From Opisthocomus hoazin (taxonomy: Eukaryota > Chordata > Aves > Opisthocomiformes > Opisthocomidae): a stretch of 64,000 nt of DNA. The stretch is from positions 8,742,001 to 8,806,000 of the forward strand of contig NC_134440.1 of NCBI RefSeq assembly GCF_030867145.1, in the 5' to 3' direction. The first letter of the stretch is position 1. Every line of letters starts with the position of its first letter. Shown here one piece after another: positions 44,619 to 56,639 of this stretch. The translations under genes and the position numbers were made by a program. The notes under the pieces were generated by a model. The model made no database searches. It had not been told where the DNA came from and was given only the letters and a program-made list of their open reading frames with translations.

Positions 44619-46889
44619 AACCATCACTAAACACAAAGCCACCACAACAAGAAAGTCAAAGCAGAACGATTTATTCCCCTCCCTGTTGGCCTGACCATTT
44701 CTTTCAAAGCAAAAATGATTTATTCGCCATTATCAAAGGGGAAAATAAAAGCTGTGCCACGGGTGAGTCAAACCTGCGAAGCTGAGAGGTCCTGTCAGCC
44801 CTGGAAAGGGAAGATCCCTGCAGCCCTGCGCTGCTCTCGCACCCCGGGAGCGTTTCCCTTCCTCCCAGGGCGTAGCAGGGTGCTGAGGGCAGTGCAGGGA
44901 AACACCCTGGGTGCTGCGGTCCCAACCTCCCCGGCAGCAAAGCCTGGAGGACTTTCGGTGAAGTTCATCTCCCACGTGCTAGTCGGGTGTGTTGAATGGC
45001 TTTCTGCTTGGTTTTCCTCGCTGCCTTCGGGGAAGCTCCTGCTCTCCCTCCTCTCCCCTTTCTGCTCCCTGTTTTTCCCGTGGGTTGGGTCCCGTTAACC
45101 GGGATACAGAAGGCAGGGTTTGGAAGAAAAGGCTCGGAGAGCCCGAAAGCTGGGGCAGGGAGGGCAGCTCGGCAGGACGTAGCAAGCGTGGGGGAACACA
45201 TGGTGGGGGCAGATCTTTGCGCCCGTCTCCCTTAATGCAGCGTCACACCCGTGACCCTCGTGTCCCGGGGCGCGTGTCCCTGCTCCCAGGGCTTCCCCAC
45301 CTGGGCAGCAGCTTCTCCTGCGCCTTGGTGGTGGGCTTGGAGCAAAAAGGCCTTCCTCCCTCACTCTTTCTCTGTTACCGCTCTTCAGATTGATTTTTTT
45401 TTTTTTCCCTCGAATTTCCCGGTGAGGCTGAGGGTGCCCTGCCGGAGGGGCAGCCGGTTTGTAACGGACACGCGAGGACAGAGCCTGGGAAGCGCAGGGC
45501 AAGGGCGGCCGTGCTGCTGGGCGGGGGGGATGCTCTGCCCGCAGCTCAGCGCTCCTCTGGCAGCTGGGGAGGGGCAGAGGTGACCCGCTCCCTCTCCTGG
45601 GGTGCGTTTAGCTTCGGGGGGTGAAAGGGTGCACGTTTTCAGGGGAGGGTTTTTTGCCTTCCCACCCCGGGGATGAGTCCTCCTGGCTGGCTCTGAGATT
45701 TGGAACGAGGAAGGAGGACGAGGAGTGTCGGGGGTGCCAGGGAACTGAAGCTGTGCTGAAAGAAGTGACAGCTTTTGTTTAGAAGCTGCCAGTTTGACAC
45801 AGCCCGTGTTTAAGCACGCAGTTTTAGCTTTGCCAGGAGAGCTGAAGCAGCACAGCTATCTCCTGCCGGCAGAGCCTGCTCCTGCCCGAGACGCAGCGGT
45901 TCAGGACCAGTGTAACTGTGCCTGCTCGAGGGGCTCTGACGAGGTGAGGGTGTCTGATGTGAAAATCACCGGCCTCGCCGGGATTAAAGCTGACGCGGAG
46001 CTGGGCTGCGAGCGAACCTTCAACAGAACGTGCACAAGCTCCAGCGCCTGCTTTCCCTCTAAGAAGAGGAGCTGGCTGCGCATTAATTGCGTCCCTAACA
46101 TCGTTGCCATGTTCGCGCTGCCGTCTGCTCATCGCAAGGGCCGGGGTCTCGCCGCAGGCCATTTTCCGGAGGGCAGCGCGCTTGGGGTCCGGCTCTGGGA
46201 TGCAGCCGCTCTGCCTCAGCCTGCCTCAAACCCTGCTCGCGCCGGGCTGCCCGAGCGGCGCGCGTTGGTGCAGCGCGGAGGGGGATGTTGTTTGCCTTTG
46301 GCTCAGCGTCCCGGCTCGAGGCCTTGCACGCTTGTTGTGCCCTTTCCAAAGGGGAGAGATGGCTTGGGAAGGAGCCCAGCGGGTCTGGCAAGCGTTGCTG
46401 CCGGACCTCGCGTGCTGCTAATTTCAAATTCTGCATGCTCGGTGGGGTGCCCTGGCGCAGCACGTGTCCCGCGTGTGACCAGTCACTGCCTGTCGCATCT
46501 CCATTGTTCGTGTTTGTACGCGGGGAGACTCAAATCGGAATGGTTTTTTTCATAGTTTGAGACAGCGAGTGGGTGTCTTGAGGGGATGGATTTAATGCGT
46601 GGTGCTGTTTTGTAACCCTGGAAGGCCTCCTCTCTAACCTGGCACTGGATTCTCTGGTGTTAGCGCAGCTGAAGGATGCTATAAATGCATTTTCTCCGTT
46701 CACTAACGCCCCAAATCGCTGAGATTTTCAGTGCTTTTCTAACACAAGAGCAGACTGATGATGGTGATCTACCACTTCAGCTGAAAGAAGGGCATTTGAC
46801 ACAAGCCTCCCTGTTGTCATCAGGGTGAAGTCACGAGCGTCTCTGTTTCCCGAGCGCTTTGAGCCGCAGACCCGAGAGCAGGAGGAGAG

Positions 46890-47221
46890 TCACAGAATCA
46901 CAGAATAGTAGGGGTTGGAAGGGACCTCTGTGGGTCATCTAGTCCAACCCTCCTGCCGAAGCAGGGTCACCTACAGCAGGCTGCACAGGACCTTGTCCAG
47001 GCGGGTCTGGAATATCTCCAGAGAAGGAGACTCCACAACCTCCCTGGGCAGCCTGTTCCAGTGCTCCGTCACCCTCAGAGGGAAGAAGTTCTTCCTCGGG
47101 TTCAGCTGGAGCTTCCTCTGCTTCAGTTTGTGCCCGTTGCCCCTTGTCCTGTCACTGGGCACCACTGAAAAGAGCTTGGCCCCATCCTCCTGACACCCAC
47201 CCTGCAGATATTTATAAGCAT
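46890..47221 (-). mobile_element. CR1 LINE fragment with intermediate sequence
   Basis: Starts with TCACAGAATCACAGAATAGT on the plus strand. The minus-strand translation combines [14 protein letters not shown] (GC-rich type) with [20 protein letters not shown] and TRLDKVL (ancestral type), so it sits between the two lineages. It is truncated at the [13 protein letters not shown] segment. It forms an inverted pair with the copy at 47.68 kb. Confidence 0.93.
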
Positions 47222-47681
47222 GAACTCGATGGGCGGGTGAAGCCCTTTCGGGAAACACCACGAGCCCTCGTAGATGAGGCCGATGCGAGACGGTTGTCTA
47301 AACCGGGCTCACCTGCCCGCTGGCAGCAGCGTGGCGGGAGGAGCTCGCTGTGGGAGTGGGGCCGATCCGGCTGCGTCACCGGGAGACCTGCCCCGGCAGC
47401 GTGCCTGGAAAACACGCTGCGCTCCTGGGAGCGGGTTCGGTACCTCTGCCTGGCCGTGCGGGGACCGCGGTGTGGGTAAAACACGGGTCAGTGGTGGCTG
47501 GCTTCTTGTTTGTCTTGGTGCTCGCTGCCCGGCGAGGCTCCTCGCCGCTGCTGCTCAGCCTGTTGTACCCACTCGGGGCGCGGACGGCTGCCGAGCGCAG
47601 GGCTGGGGGGGGACGTGCGGCTGGCGCAGCTGGCTCGGGCCAAAGAGTTTGCCCACATCTGCCTCTCGGGTTTGCAGCCGC

Positions 47682-47850
47682 GTGGAACAGGCTGCCCAGG
47701 GAGGCTGTGGAGTCTCCTTCTCTGGAGATATTCCAGCCCCGCCTGGACGTGGTGCTGTGCAGCTGCTCTGGGTGACCCTGCTTGGGCAGGGGGTTGGGCT
47801 GGGGGATCCCCAGAGGCCCTGCCAACCCCTGCCATGCTGGGGTTCTGTGG
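47682..47850 (+). mobile_element. CR1 LINE, short 3' fragment, sense to TCF3
   Basis: Begins GTGGAACAGGCTGCCCAGGG (codons for NRLPRE) and continues [20 protein letters not shown] to the 3' end TGCTGGGGTTCTGTGG. It is the only GC-rich-type fragment here that still has AACAGGCTGCCC (N) at the NRLPR position. Opposite in orientation to the 46.9 kb copy 460 bases away. Confidence 0.92.
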
Positions 47851-48244
47851 GTTGGGATTATCCTGCCCTCTCCCAGCGCCTCCAAATAGCTGAGAAATCC
47901 CAGGAGCACGGCAAGGGGGTGGCAGGAAGGAGCGCCCGCTCACCCGCCCATCCCTGTGCGGCGGGGACAAGGGACCTGGGCAGCGCCGAGACCGGGTGCC
48001 GGGCTGTCCCTGGCACGTCCCCAGCCCACCAGCCCGGCTGGATACGGGCAGTCGCCTGCACCTGAACCTTGGTGTTGGGATTCCCAGCCTGCAGGCAGTG
48101 CGGGGGCTGCAGAAAGCCCCGAGACTGTTGGCCGAGCGTAGTCGGTGGGTTGGTGCCTGCGCCCCGCCAGACCCCCGAGCAGAGACCGGCTGGCGCGGGG
48201 AGCGTCTGGCTGCACGCTGCGGAGGCCCCTCTGCCAAGAGGTTC

Positions 48245-48420
48245 CCAAATACTTTGCAAGTCTTGATTAGTGCATTAGCTTAAACAAATTGAGTTACATA
48301 TGCCACAGAGGGAAGAAAGGTGCTGCACTCCTTCAGTGTTGACTTAAAGTTTAATTAATTTTGTTGCCAAATGAGGCATGAAATACAGTGTGAAATATAT
48401 TGTGCTGAATGCGTAATTGG
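48245..48420. promoter_or_regulatory. Candidate intronic regulatory island
   Basis: About 175 AT-rich bases with CTTGATTAGTGCATTAGC, AAAGTTTAATTAATTTTGTT (about 48,346) and GTGAAATATATTGTGC (about 48,389). TTAATTAA is a homeodomain-compatible palindrome. It lies immediately outside the CR1 copy at 48.6 kb and is not part of it. Confidence 0.3.
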
Positions 48421-48623
48421 ACGGGGGAGCGGGAGCCTGGTGAGTGCTGAGGGTGGGAGATCACCTGAGGCGAGCTGGGGCTTGGAGCTCTCATGGCACC
48501 GAAACGTGAGCAGCCGGCGGCGGCAAGCTGGTTCGGGGGGACACGGACCCCAGGAGCTCCCCGGGGCGGGTTGGACCGGGCCAACCTCCCCACCCCAAAC
48601 GGAAACAGCATCTGAAGATGCTG

Positions 48624-49456
48624 TCACCGAATCACAGAACATTAGGGCTTGGCAGGGCCCTCTGTGGGTCCCCCAGCCCAACCCCCTGCCCAAGCAGGGT
48701 CACCCAGAGCAGGGGGCACAGCACCGCGTCCAGGCGGGGCTGGAATATCTCCAGAGAAGGAGACTCCACAGCCTCCCTGGGCAGCCTGGGCCAGGGCTCC
48801 GTCACCCTCAGAGGGAAGAAGTTCTTCCTCGGGTTCAGCTGGAGCTTCCTCTGCTCCAGTTTGTGCCCGTTGCCCCTTGTCCTGTCGCTGGGCACCACTG
48901 AACAGAGTCTGGCCCCGTCCTCCTGACCCCCACCCTGCAGATATTTGTAGGCATTTCTAAGGTCCCCTCTGAGCCTTCTCTTCTCCAGGCTGAACAAGCC
49001 CAGCTCCCTCAGCCTCTCCTCATAGGAGAGATGCTCCAGTCCCCTCCTCATCCTTGTAGCCCTGTACTGGACTCTCTCCAGTAGCTCCTCATCTTTCTTG
49101 AACTGGGGAGCCCAGCACTGGACACAGCGCTGCAGATGGGGCCTCCCCAGGGCAGAGCAGAGGGGGAGGAGACCCTCCCTGACCTGCTGCCCACACTCCT
49201 CTTGATGCACCCCAGGATCCCATTGGCCTTCTTGGCACCCAGGGCACGCTGCTGGCTCATGGTCACCCTGTCATCCCCCAGCACTCCCAGTCCCTCTCCG
49301 CAGAGCTGCTCTCCAGCAGGGCCGCCCCAGCCTGTACTGGTGCCTGGGGTTGTTCCTCCCCAGGTGCAGGACCCTGCCCTTGCCCTGGTTGAACCTCATC
49401 AGGTTCCTCTCTGCCCAGCTCTCCAGCCTGCCCAGGTCTCGCTGAATGGCAACACA
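48624..49456 (-). mobile_element. CR1 LINE, longest fragment in the window, minus strand
   Basis: From the tail complement at 48624 it extends to about 49456 and includes, on the minus strand, [60 protein letters not shown] and [20 protein letters not shown]. The first of these lies just beyond the catalytic reverse transcriptase region. Two frame changes separate the segments, so the copy is inactive. The final about 190 residues before the tail remain open. Confidence 0.95.
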
Positions 49457-50434
49457 GCCCAAGGGTTTGTCGCTGTTTTTTTGCTGGAGGATCCAACCAC
49501 CGGAGCCAAACCGCTGGACAGGACTTGCGCCTGTCCTCGCCGGGATGCAGCGGGAGCAGCCCTGTGGGCGCTGTGTCTCTGCCATCTTGAAGCCGACTCG
49601 ATCTGGGTTTGGAATAGGATGGGGAGTTCTGCTGTCTGGGTGTAGAGATTCTGGCCTTGCAGATATGCGAATAACGTGAAGAAACATCAGAAGAGGAAAA
49701 AGCTGAACTGTGACTGAAGATTGCTTGGTTCAGCTTTGGAGAATTTTTGTGGCGGCTGTTTTGATGCTCTTCTCGCTGCCGTGGTTAATGTTCGTGGAGG
49801 GAAGATGTCTTCACAGCACCTTGCTCCTCTGCGGAAGGAGGGAAAGAGGCAGTCCAGGGCATCTGCTCCTGTTTTTTATCTTGAATTTTTCATTTAACTC
49901 CCCAGGTAGCCCAGCTCCAAAGCCAGCAGGGAGAAAAATCTACAAAAATACTGTCCATCTGCCTGTTCACCCCGAGAAGCGCATCCACACCTCCAAAGTG
50001 ACCTAAGGCAACGTCTCCCTCTAAATTTAGCTGGAGATTGCGTCAGGAGCCGAGAGGGAGCTGAAGTTAATGTGGCATAAGCTTTTTCTAGCAGGGGAGT
50101 CGTCGTGGTTAGACAGAGACTGAAAATAAATAAACGGGCCTCGTTCCAGGGTGTCTGAGGACAAGGATGGGAGGAAGGGCAGCCTTCAGCACCCCGATAC
50201 CTGTGTGTGGGGGTTCATACCAAACGGGGCAAAGGACAGTCTTCTACAAAACATTGGCCCATCCTAAATGGGAAGAACCTTCCAGGGAAGCGGGTGATGC
50301 TCCCCGTGTCTTGTCTGCGGGGCGGTGGGGAATGCCGGCGAGCGAGGGGTCTCCTTCGGCATCAGCACTCACCTCTCCTGGGGAACCAGTGGGCAGCGGG
50401 TTTGGTGGTGGCTGCCCAGAGCTCGCTGGTCACC
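49457..50434. other. Unique intronic sequence
   Basis: AT-mixed sequence with no recognised gene or repeat. A (TTTTT)-rich stretch near 49,477 may be a degraded junction of the preceding CR1 copy. Confidence 0.4.
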
Positions 50435-50580
50435 GTAGAATCATAGAATGGTTTGGTTTGGAAGGGACCTTAAAGATCATCTGGTTCCAGCCCTCCTGCC
50501 ATGGGCAGGGACATCTTCCACCAGCCCAGGGTGCTCAGAGCTCCATCCAGCCTGGCCTTGAACACTTCCACCACACTCGG
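50435..50580 (-). mobile_element. CR1 LINE 3' end, short old fragment
   Basis: Plus strand reads GTAGAATCATAGAATGGTTT, complement of an ATTCTATGATTC tail, followed by the conserved GGAAGGGACCTTAAAGATCA and TCCAGCCTGGCCTTGAACAC. It is the same subfamily as the copy at 32.4 kb and includes only the last codons and the 3' untranslated region. The left limit of homology toward 50,580 is blurred by a small GGAACACTTC duplication. Confidence 0.9.
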
Positions 50581-51039
50581 AACACTTCTACACCACTCAG
50601 AGCTGAGCTGGTCCTCTCCTTCTCAAAGAGTTTTGAAGCCTCTTCTGCCCGTCCTTCATCCCTGGCCCCTGGGGATGAGGAATCGGTGAGGTTTTGCCCT
50701 CTCCAGAAGCCCTCCCAGGTCTCCATCGTGGTGCTCTTTGGTCGCAGATGTGGTGGCATCCAGGAGTGCCCCAGGGACAACCCGTCGTGGCCCTGCCCTG
50801 GAAGAAGACCCAGCCAGACTCCTGCAGGAGAAGCCATGGAGGACACTGCTCTTGCCAGTCACCTCTTACCTTTCCACCTCGCCCTGCACGACTGGGTGGG
50901 ATGGGTGGCTTGGCCATGACAAGTGACAAAGCCCATCCTTGTCGTGGTGAGTGTGTGAGCACTGCTCGGAGAGCGGGGAGGTCCTGGGCCCCTGCTGCTT
51001 TCTGGGGCATTTTTTTCTTTTTCAAAGTGAGGTGGTCTC

Positions 51040-51240
51040 TCTTCCAAAGGCTTCTTAATGCCCCGTTAACATTGTTATACAAAACAGCAGTGTGCCATTT
51101 AATTAGGAGGAATACGTACTAACCTCTACCATATGTTGCTCTTCTCCTCGTATTTGCATTTGAAAGTCCAGCTGAATTTCAATGCGAAAGTGGATTTTAT
51201 CCAGATGATGAATGGCCCCAGAGGCTGTGGGGAGGTGGAG
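51040..51240 (+). promoter_or_regulatory. Candidate intronic enhancer (octamer, homeodomain, E-box, SOX)
   Basis: A 180-base AT-rich island in intron 3 holds ATTGTTATAC (SOX-like) at about 51071, TAATTA at 51100-51105, an E-box CATATG at 51130-51135 and a perfect octamer ATTTGCAT at 51152-51159. No repeat or exon covers it. The motif density is like that of conserved enhancers of developmental transcription factors. Function is inferred. Confidence 0.42.
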
Positions 51241-52239
51241 GTGCCTCCCAATCGCGTGTGGCTGGGTGGTTTTTTGTAGGGTTTTTTGCTTTTTAAAGAA
51301 AAAAAAATCCAGCATTCCTGTATTTCTCGTACCGTGGTTTGGGCTGTTCACACCTTTCCTCTAAAAGGTGAGGTGAGCGTGGTCTGGCTGGGTGCTCATC
51401 CCTGCGTCCTCTGGAGCAGAGAGGCTCCAGCCTCCCCGAAAGCGAGCGATCAGACCTGGTTTCGGTGGCAGCTCTGCTCGCGGCCGAGCCGACGAGCCTG
51501 GGCTTCAGCCGCGGCTGCTCTGTCCTCGGAGGTTTGCAACCTCCTTTTCTGACTTAAAAAAAAAAGAGCTTGGTGTCGGCAGGCGCCTTTTCGTTCACCG
51601 AGTCGCCTTTGCCTCCGCGGCGGGAGCGGGCTGAGGGTTCTCCCCTGCGTTCTCCCCGCCTGCCGTCGCCTGGGGTCCGTGGGCGCGCGCCTCGGCGCGT
51701 CTGCTGGCACGCGGGGCTCTGCTGACAGCGTCCCAGCTTCTACCTGGGGGCTGGAGCTTTTTAGCTTTTTATTTTTAGTTTATTGAGCCGGTGGCGGCTC
51801 CAAGCCCCTTTCCTAGGTTGGGCCGTGGTTTCTCTGTGGCCGTTGCCTCTCTGGCAGCGCTCCCCGGCTGCTGTGGAGCAGGAGCGGTGGCGTCTCGCTG
51901 CTTGCGGAGCCGACGGTGGCTGGGTCCGTGGCAGCGCATCCCTGGCGTCGCCGAGAGCTGCCTGGGCTTTCCTCGTGGCCCGAGGCTGGGTTTTTCTCCT
52001 TGTCTGAGGTGCATTTAAACGGGGTTAAGCTGTGTAACAAGCTCAGCATTACATTGCAGAGCTGGGTGTGCTCACACAGCTCTTGGTGACCTTTTACCTC
52101 ACCTACCTGGCAAAAAAAACACTTAAAAATCACTTCATATCCGGATTATTTCACATCCTCCGCCTCTGCGAATCGGTCTTTGGAGGATCGCTTGGGTGCC
52201 GGGCTGGCAGGGGGTTGCCACAGGTTTCTGACTTCTGTT

Positions 52240-53420
52240 CTCCTTTCTAGTGGCCCCTTGGAGATCAGTTCAATCTATAAGACAGTTTTTGTTGGGGTTT
52301 TTGTGTTGGGTTAATGCAGCTGAAGTAGTATGATTACATTTCCAGATTTGGGTAGTGGAATAACAAGTCAGGAAGCTTTTTTTTTTTTTTTTTTTTTTTT
52401 TTAATGAGAATTTATGTCACTTCCATAATATCCAAGTCTCCAGTTGGGAAGCTCTTTCCCTTGCTCGGTTACTCTTGGCACAAGGGATCCCTGCTACCAT
52501 GCCCATGCGTGCAGCACCCGGTCCTGGCGTAAGGGCTGCAGCACTTGGTGCTCCATGCCGTGGTCGGCCACGGACCCGGAGCAGCCCTGGGGTTGTCCTG
52601 GGTGCCCAAACAGATGGGTCTTCCCCTCCCCGAGCAAGCTGCTGGGCCGAAGGGGCCAGGTACGTCCCTGCAGTGCTGCGCTGGGGGCAGAGACCCTCGG
52701 GCGCGTTCCCCGGGGCGGGTTCACCAGCGTCTCGAGGCGCGCTGGCTTTGCTCATCTCCGTGCGCGCTCTCGGGCTGCGGAGAAGCGATCTGGAAAACAG
52801 CTCAGCCAAACCGGCTGGCGATGGCAACTTCCTTTCGAAAAAGAGAAGGATGTGGTGGAGTTAGTGGCTTCCCATTATTTTCCCCAATTCGAGCGCTTTC
52901 TTGCCATCGGTCCCTCCGTGTGCAGTCTGCTTGGGCTTGGAGACGGCGTCGCCGCGGCACGGGGCGGCTGCGTCTCGGAGTCGTGCGGGCTTTGGCTCCC
53001 CAGAGCACCGAGCTGCTGCTTCCCCTCCCGGGACGGGGGTACCGGCCGGCACGGCCCCGGCACCGGCACGGCCCCGGCACAGCCCCGCCGAGCGGGAGCA
53101 GGGCCGTGGTGTTTGCCCTTCTTTGGCAATGCCGTAAGAAGGTAGTGAGTCACTTTCCATCGAGCCGATGGTTACCCTGCTCCTGTCTTGTATTTGTGTT
53201 GTGTAGCCAGCGGGATTATTTATAACTTCGCCAGCATCCCGAGTCTATTGTTTCAGCAAAGAGCAGGAATGACTAGATGACTTCCTGAGATTTTTTTTTT
53301 CACCACCCCCTCATTTTTAATTTTTTTCTAAAATCTGCTTTTCCTTCCAAGTATTATATTCGCCAGTTGGATGCTTTCCCCCCACATCTTCCCCTCCTGA
53401 TTGTGCATTTGTGCTGCTGA
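52240..53420. other. Intronic sequence with AT-rich patches and long poly-T
   Basis: A poly-T run of about 26 bases lies at 52,377-52,402. AT-rich unique patches at 52,260-52,375 and 53,200-53,420 flank a GC-rich middle. The poly-T could be the tail of an old retroposed sequence inserted on the minus strand, but no parent gene is recognised next to it. Confidence 0.35.
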
Positions 53421-56400
53421 CAATCCCACTACCGGTGTTGCTTTAACTCTGGAAACTCTCCCGGGAAAAGCCGGGGTCTGTGTCCCGGGAGGGCTGGGGC
53501 ACCTTCGGGTGGGACGAGCGGCTCTCGCCAGACCTGGAGCTGGGCTGGCGGGTGCTGAGGACCGAGGCGCGAGGCGCCGGCAGTGCCGGTACCGGGAGGG
53601 CGAGCGCCTGTGCCGTGCAGGAGTTATCGGGTGCGTGGATGCTCGGGATGCTGTGTGGCCCCGGTGCAGGGCTGGTCCGGTCCAGGCCATTGGCGTGGGA
53701 TTGCACCTTTCTGCACTGGCTCAGCCTTTTTGTCACTGCCCCTCTGAAGGTGTTGGCTGGCAAAGGTCTCACCGGAGCCCAGGGCCAACGCTGTGTCCGT
53801 GCCGGCATCCAGCCCCAGGGACGTGGCCGTGGTGGGTGTGGAAGAAGCGGGTCCTGAGCTCCTCAGGTCCTTGCGTGCGCAGCCGCTCGCCCGGTGGCAG
53901 TGGTCCCATCTGGGCAGTGTTTGCCCCGAATCCTGGGGCTCTCCTGCTTCTTGTCCTCCTCTTTGTCCGTCTGCCTGCGGTTAATTCGCTGTTGTCACCG
54001 TGAGACCCAGCAGTCATCACCATTTTAATGGAGCCCTTCCCTGGCAAGCGGTCCGTGGTACAGGTGTGCGGGATGGAGAGGACAGGCAGGGTGGGTGGTT
54101 CGGTGAACTCAGCCGGTTTGAACCTTTGGGAGGGACCTGCAGGTCGAGCTCCCTTGGGGAGCAGCACCCAGGGCCCCGACGCCTGCCATCGGCAGCTCCT
54201 CCTTGCTCAAACAGCCCAGGGCCACTGTGGATCTTCTCACTTGAACTTGGAGCGTAAGACTCCTGTTTTGGGTTTAGTTTAGTCGAATTCTGCTCCTGGC
54301 CAAGTGGGATGCTCTGAGGTGGAGCCGTGGTGGTGCCCGGCCCGGCTTCGTTTCCTTCGTGAGCTGCTTCTCGGCTGTGATGTCACGAGCAGCCTCTGAG
54401 GTTCGAGCGGCTGCAGAAGCGACCCGGGACGGAACAGCTGAAGAGGAAGAAGTCTTTGCTGCCTTGTGGTCAGCAGAGATCCTGCAGAAGTCCTCTCGGT
54501 TTCTATTAGTTCAGAACTCAAAACTTCAGGCTCGTTTATTTTTAAGCTGCTGTTTCCAGCCAAGGTGCCTGCCAGCCCTTGCGTGTCCTCTGCCCGTTGG
54601 TAAGCGCTGCCTCGCAGCCCCCCTGGCTCCGGACCCTCCCCGAGCGGGGGGCAGGGAGGGGTGGAAGGGGCTGGCGGTTGCCTGGCTTGTCCCCGGTTCT
54701 CCCCCTTCTCGGGGCAGCGGCACGGAGGAGTTGCTCTCCCTGCGATGACTTTCCAGGAGCTGCCCAGCTCCGCGGGGAAGCGCGAAGTTGATCCAAAGGG
54801 AGCTCTGCCGCGCTGGAAACGCCGCTCCGATGTGAGCAGCCCCGAGCGGAAAACGAGCCCTGAGTTCTGTCCTGTGGGGTTTTGACGTGTTCTTTGTCGC
54901 AGTTTTGCCTTCCCAGGTTTCTTGTGGTGCTGAGCACCAGCTATGGGTCGGAAACTGGAGGAGTGTCGCGTGGGATCCCGGGCTTGGGGGAGAGACGATG
55001 CTTCGAGGAGGGCCTGGGAATTGAGGCACCTTGGGGAGCTGATGTCCAGAGCCACGAGCTCACTGCAGACTTCTGGGATCCTCTCTGTATTGCTTGTTGC
55101 CATCGAAATTGGGAGTCCTTTGGGCCGGGCACGTAACTCGCTTCTGGTCAGCGCTGGTCGCAAAGCCTTTGCAGCCCGAGCGGAGCGGTTTGGGGCCGCC
55201 CGGGAGCTCGTGCACCCAGGAGGACGCTTGTGCCGGCTGCTGGCTGCCCCGCTGCTGCTGCTCCTGCCTACGAGGTTTGCCAGCTGCTGCTTCCCTAGCC
55301 AGGGCACCCCCGTGGGCTCCTTCCCATCCCAGGTGCGTGGTTATTTTGGTTTTCTGCCCTAGCTGGAGTCTGCGGGCCGGGATCTCCCGAGTAAAGCGCT
55401 GGTGTGATTCCCGTTCCATCGGCTCACCGCAGCGTGTCCCCGGAGCGGTGGGAAAAGCCAAGCCTGGATGGCACCGAATTGCCGCTCCCTGCCGCTCCGC
55501 AGGGTCCTTTCCACTGAAGTGCATGGAAAATAAAACTGGATAAAAAGATGGGGAGCTGCGACTTGGGCTCCCCGCTGTGAAACCCCTGCAGCCGAGGAGC
55601 TCCGACGGCAGGAGCCGCGCCGCGTGGCGAGGAGAGCCGGGCATGAGCATCTCCTGCCCCTTCCAGCCCTCCTGGGTCAGCTCAGAAATAGAGAACAGCA
55701 CTGCTCTCCCCCAGCTTGCTTTGTATTTTTAAAAGCATTGTGGTTTTTTGTTCTCTTTTCTTTAAATAATTTTCTAAAAAGTTGAAACCGTAGGGCTGGT
55801 GCTTTTTTTTTTTTCTTGCCCAAAGAAGAAAACTGAAAGGTTAGCGAGGCGACGCGCTTCGGATTGCCCGTTGTGAAGGTGTTTGCGTGCTCCGGCAGGC
55901 AGGGCCTTCGGACCCGGTGAGCGCAGCTGCCGGTGCCGAGAGGCGGCTCGGCAGCGTGCGGGTGAGCGGCTGGCGGTGGGTCTGTCCGCGCAGGTACCGA
56001 AGGGATAATCCGGGTCGCTTCCTGCTGTGCCAAGAGAGGCTGTGTCAGCTCCGGTCTCCGCTGCTGCCTTTCCAGCTCTGCCCTGATTTTTGGGCAAGTC
56101 TCTCCGTACGTACAATAGCTAGAAACAGTTTGGTTCCCTGGGGAGGCTTTGAGGTTTTAGCATTTATAAAATGCCTTGAGATCTGCAGATAAAGGAGAGC
56201 GAGACAATAAACTTCGACCGGGGCTGTGCCAGAGAAATACCCCGTATCGCCACAGCAGAGCCACACAGGACTGGGTGGAGATGGCTTTTGTCAGAGGGCA
56301 AAGAGCCGCTCCAGGAGCCGCTGCTGCGGGCTTGGTTGGGAGCCCTGCTAGCGGGAGGGGTGCCGCTGAGCCCCGACCCCGGCCTTTAGCAGGGCTCGGG
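53421..56400. other. Intronic sequence, no gene recognised
   Basis: Open frames of 100-340 codons occur on the minus strand around 54,280-55,310, but their composition follows GC content and no family signature is visible. An AT-rich patch lies at 55,715-55,830. No repeats are recognised. Confidence 0.45.
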
Positions 56401-56432
56401 TTAAGGAGGGCACAGCTGCGGAGAAGAGCACG

Positions 56433-56446
56433 ATGGAGGCACGGAG
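56433..56446 (+). other. ATG followed by consensus splice donor (weak alternative exon candidate)
   Basis: ATGGAGGCACGGAG ends at a consensus donor GTGAGT (56,447). As a first coding exon it would end in phase 2, which does not match entry to TCF3 exon 4 (phase 1). It might be noncoding leader, part of another transcript, or chance. Confidence 0.15.
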
Positions 56447-56639
56447 GTGAGTTTTTCCCGTTGCTCGGGGTGCTCTCCGGCTGTCCCAGGGCTCCCTGGG
56501 AACGAACCTGGTCTGGGAGAGATGCTGCCGGGTTGCTCTTTGCTCTCCGGGCAGCGCATCATAAAACCCCCCGAATAAACTTAATCCACTCCATAAACCT
56601 CGTTAACTTTCTTTTTAACTGCCTCTGCATGTCCTTAGA

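Noticed and set aside
52377..52402. Poly-T run as the tail of a processed pseudogene
   Set aside because: No gene-derived sequence is recognised beside it and no flanking direct repeat was seen; left as a simple poly-T tract.
54279..55307. 342-codon open frame on the minus strand in intron 3
   Set aside because: No recognisable domain, ordinary composition for GC-rich noncoding DNA, and no promoter or polyadenylation signal in a sensible place.
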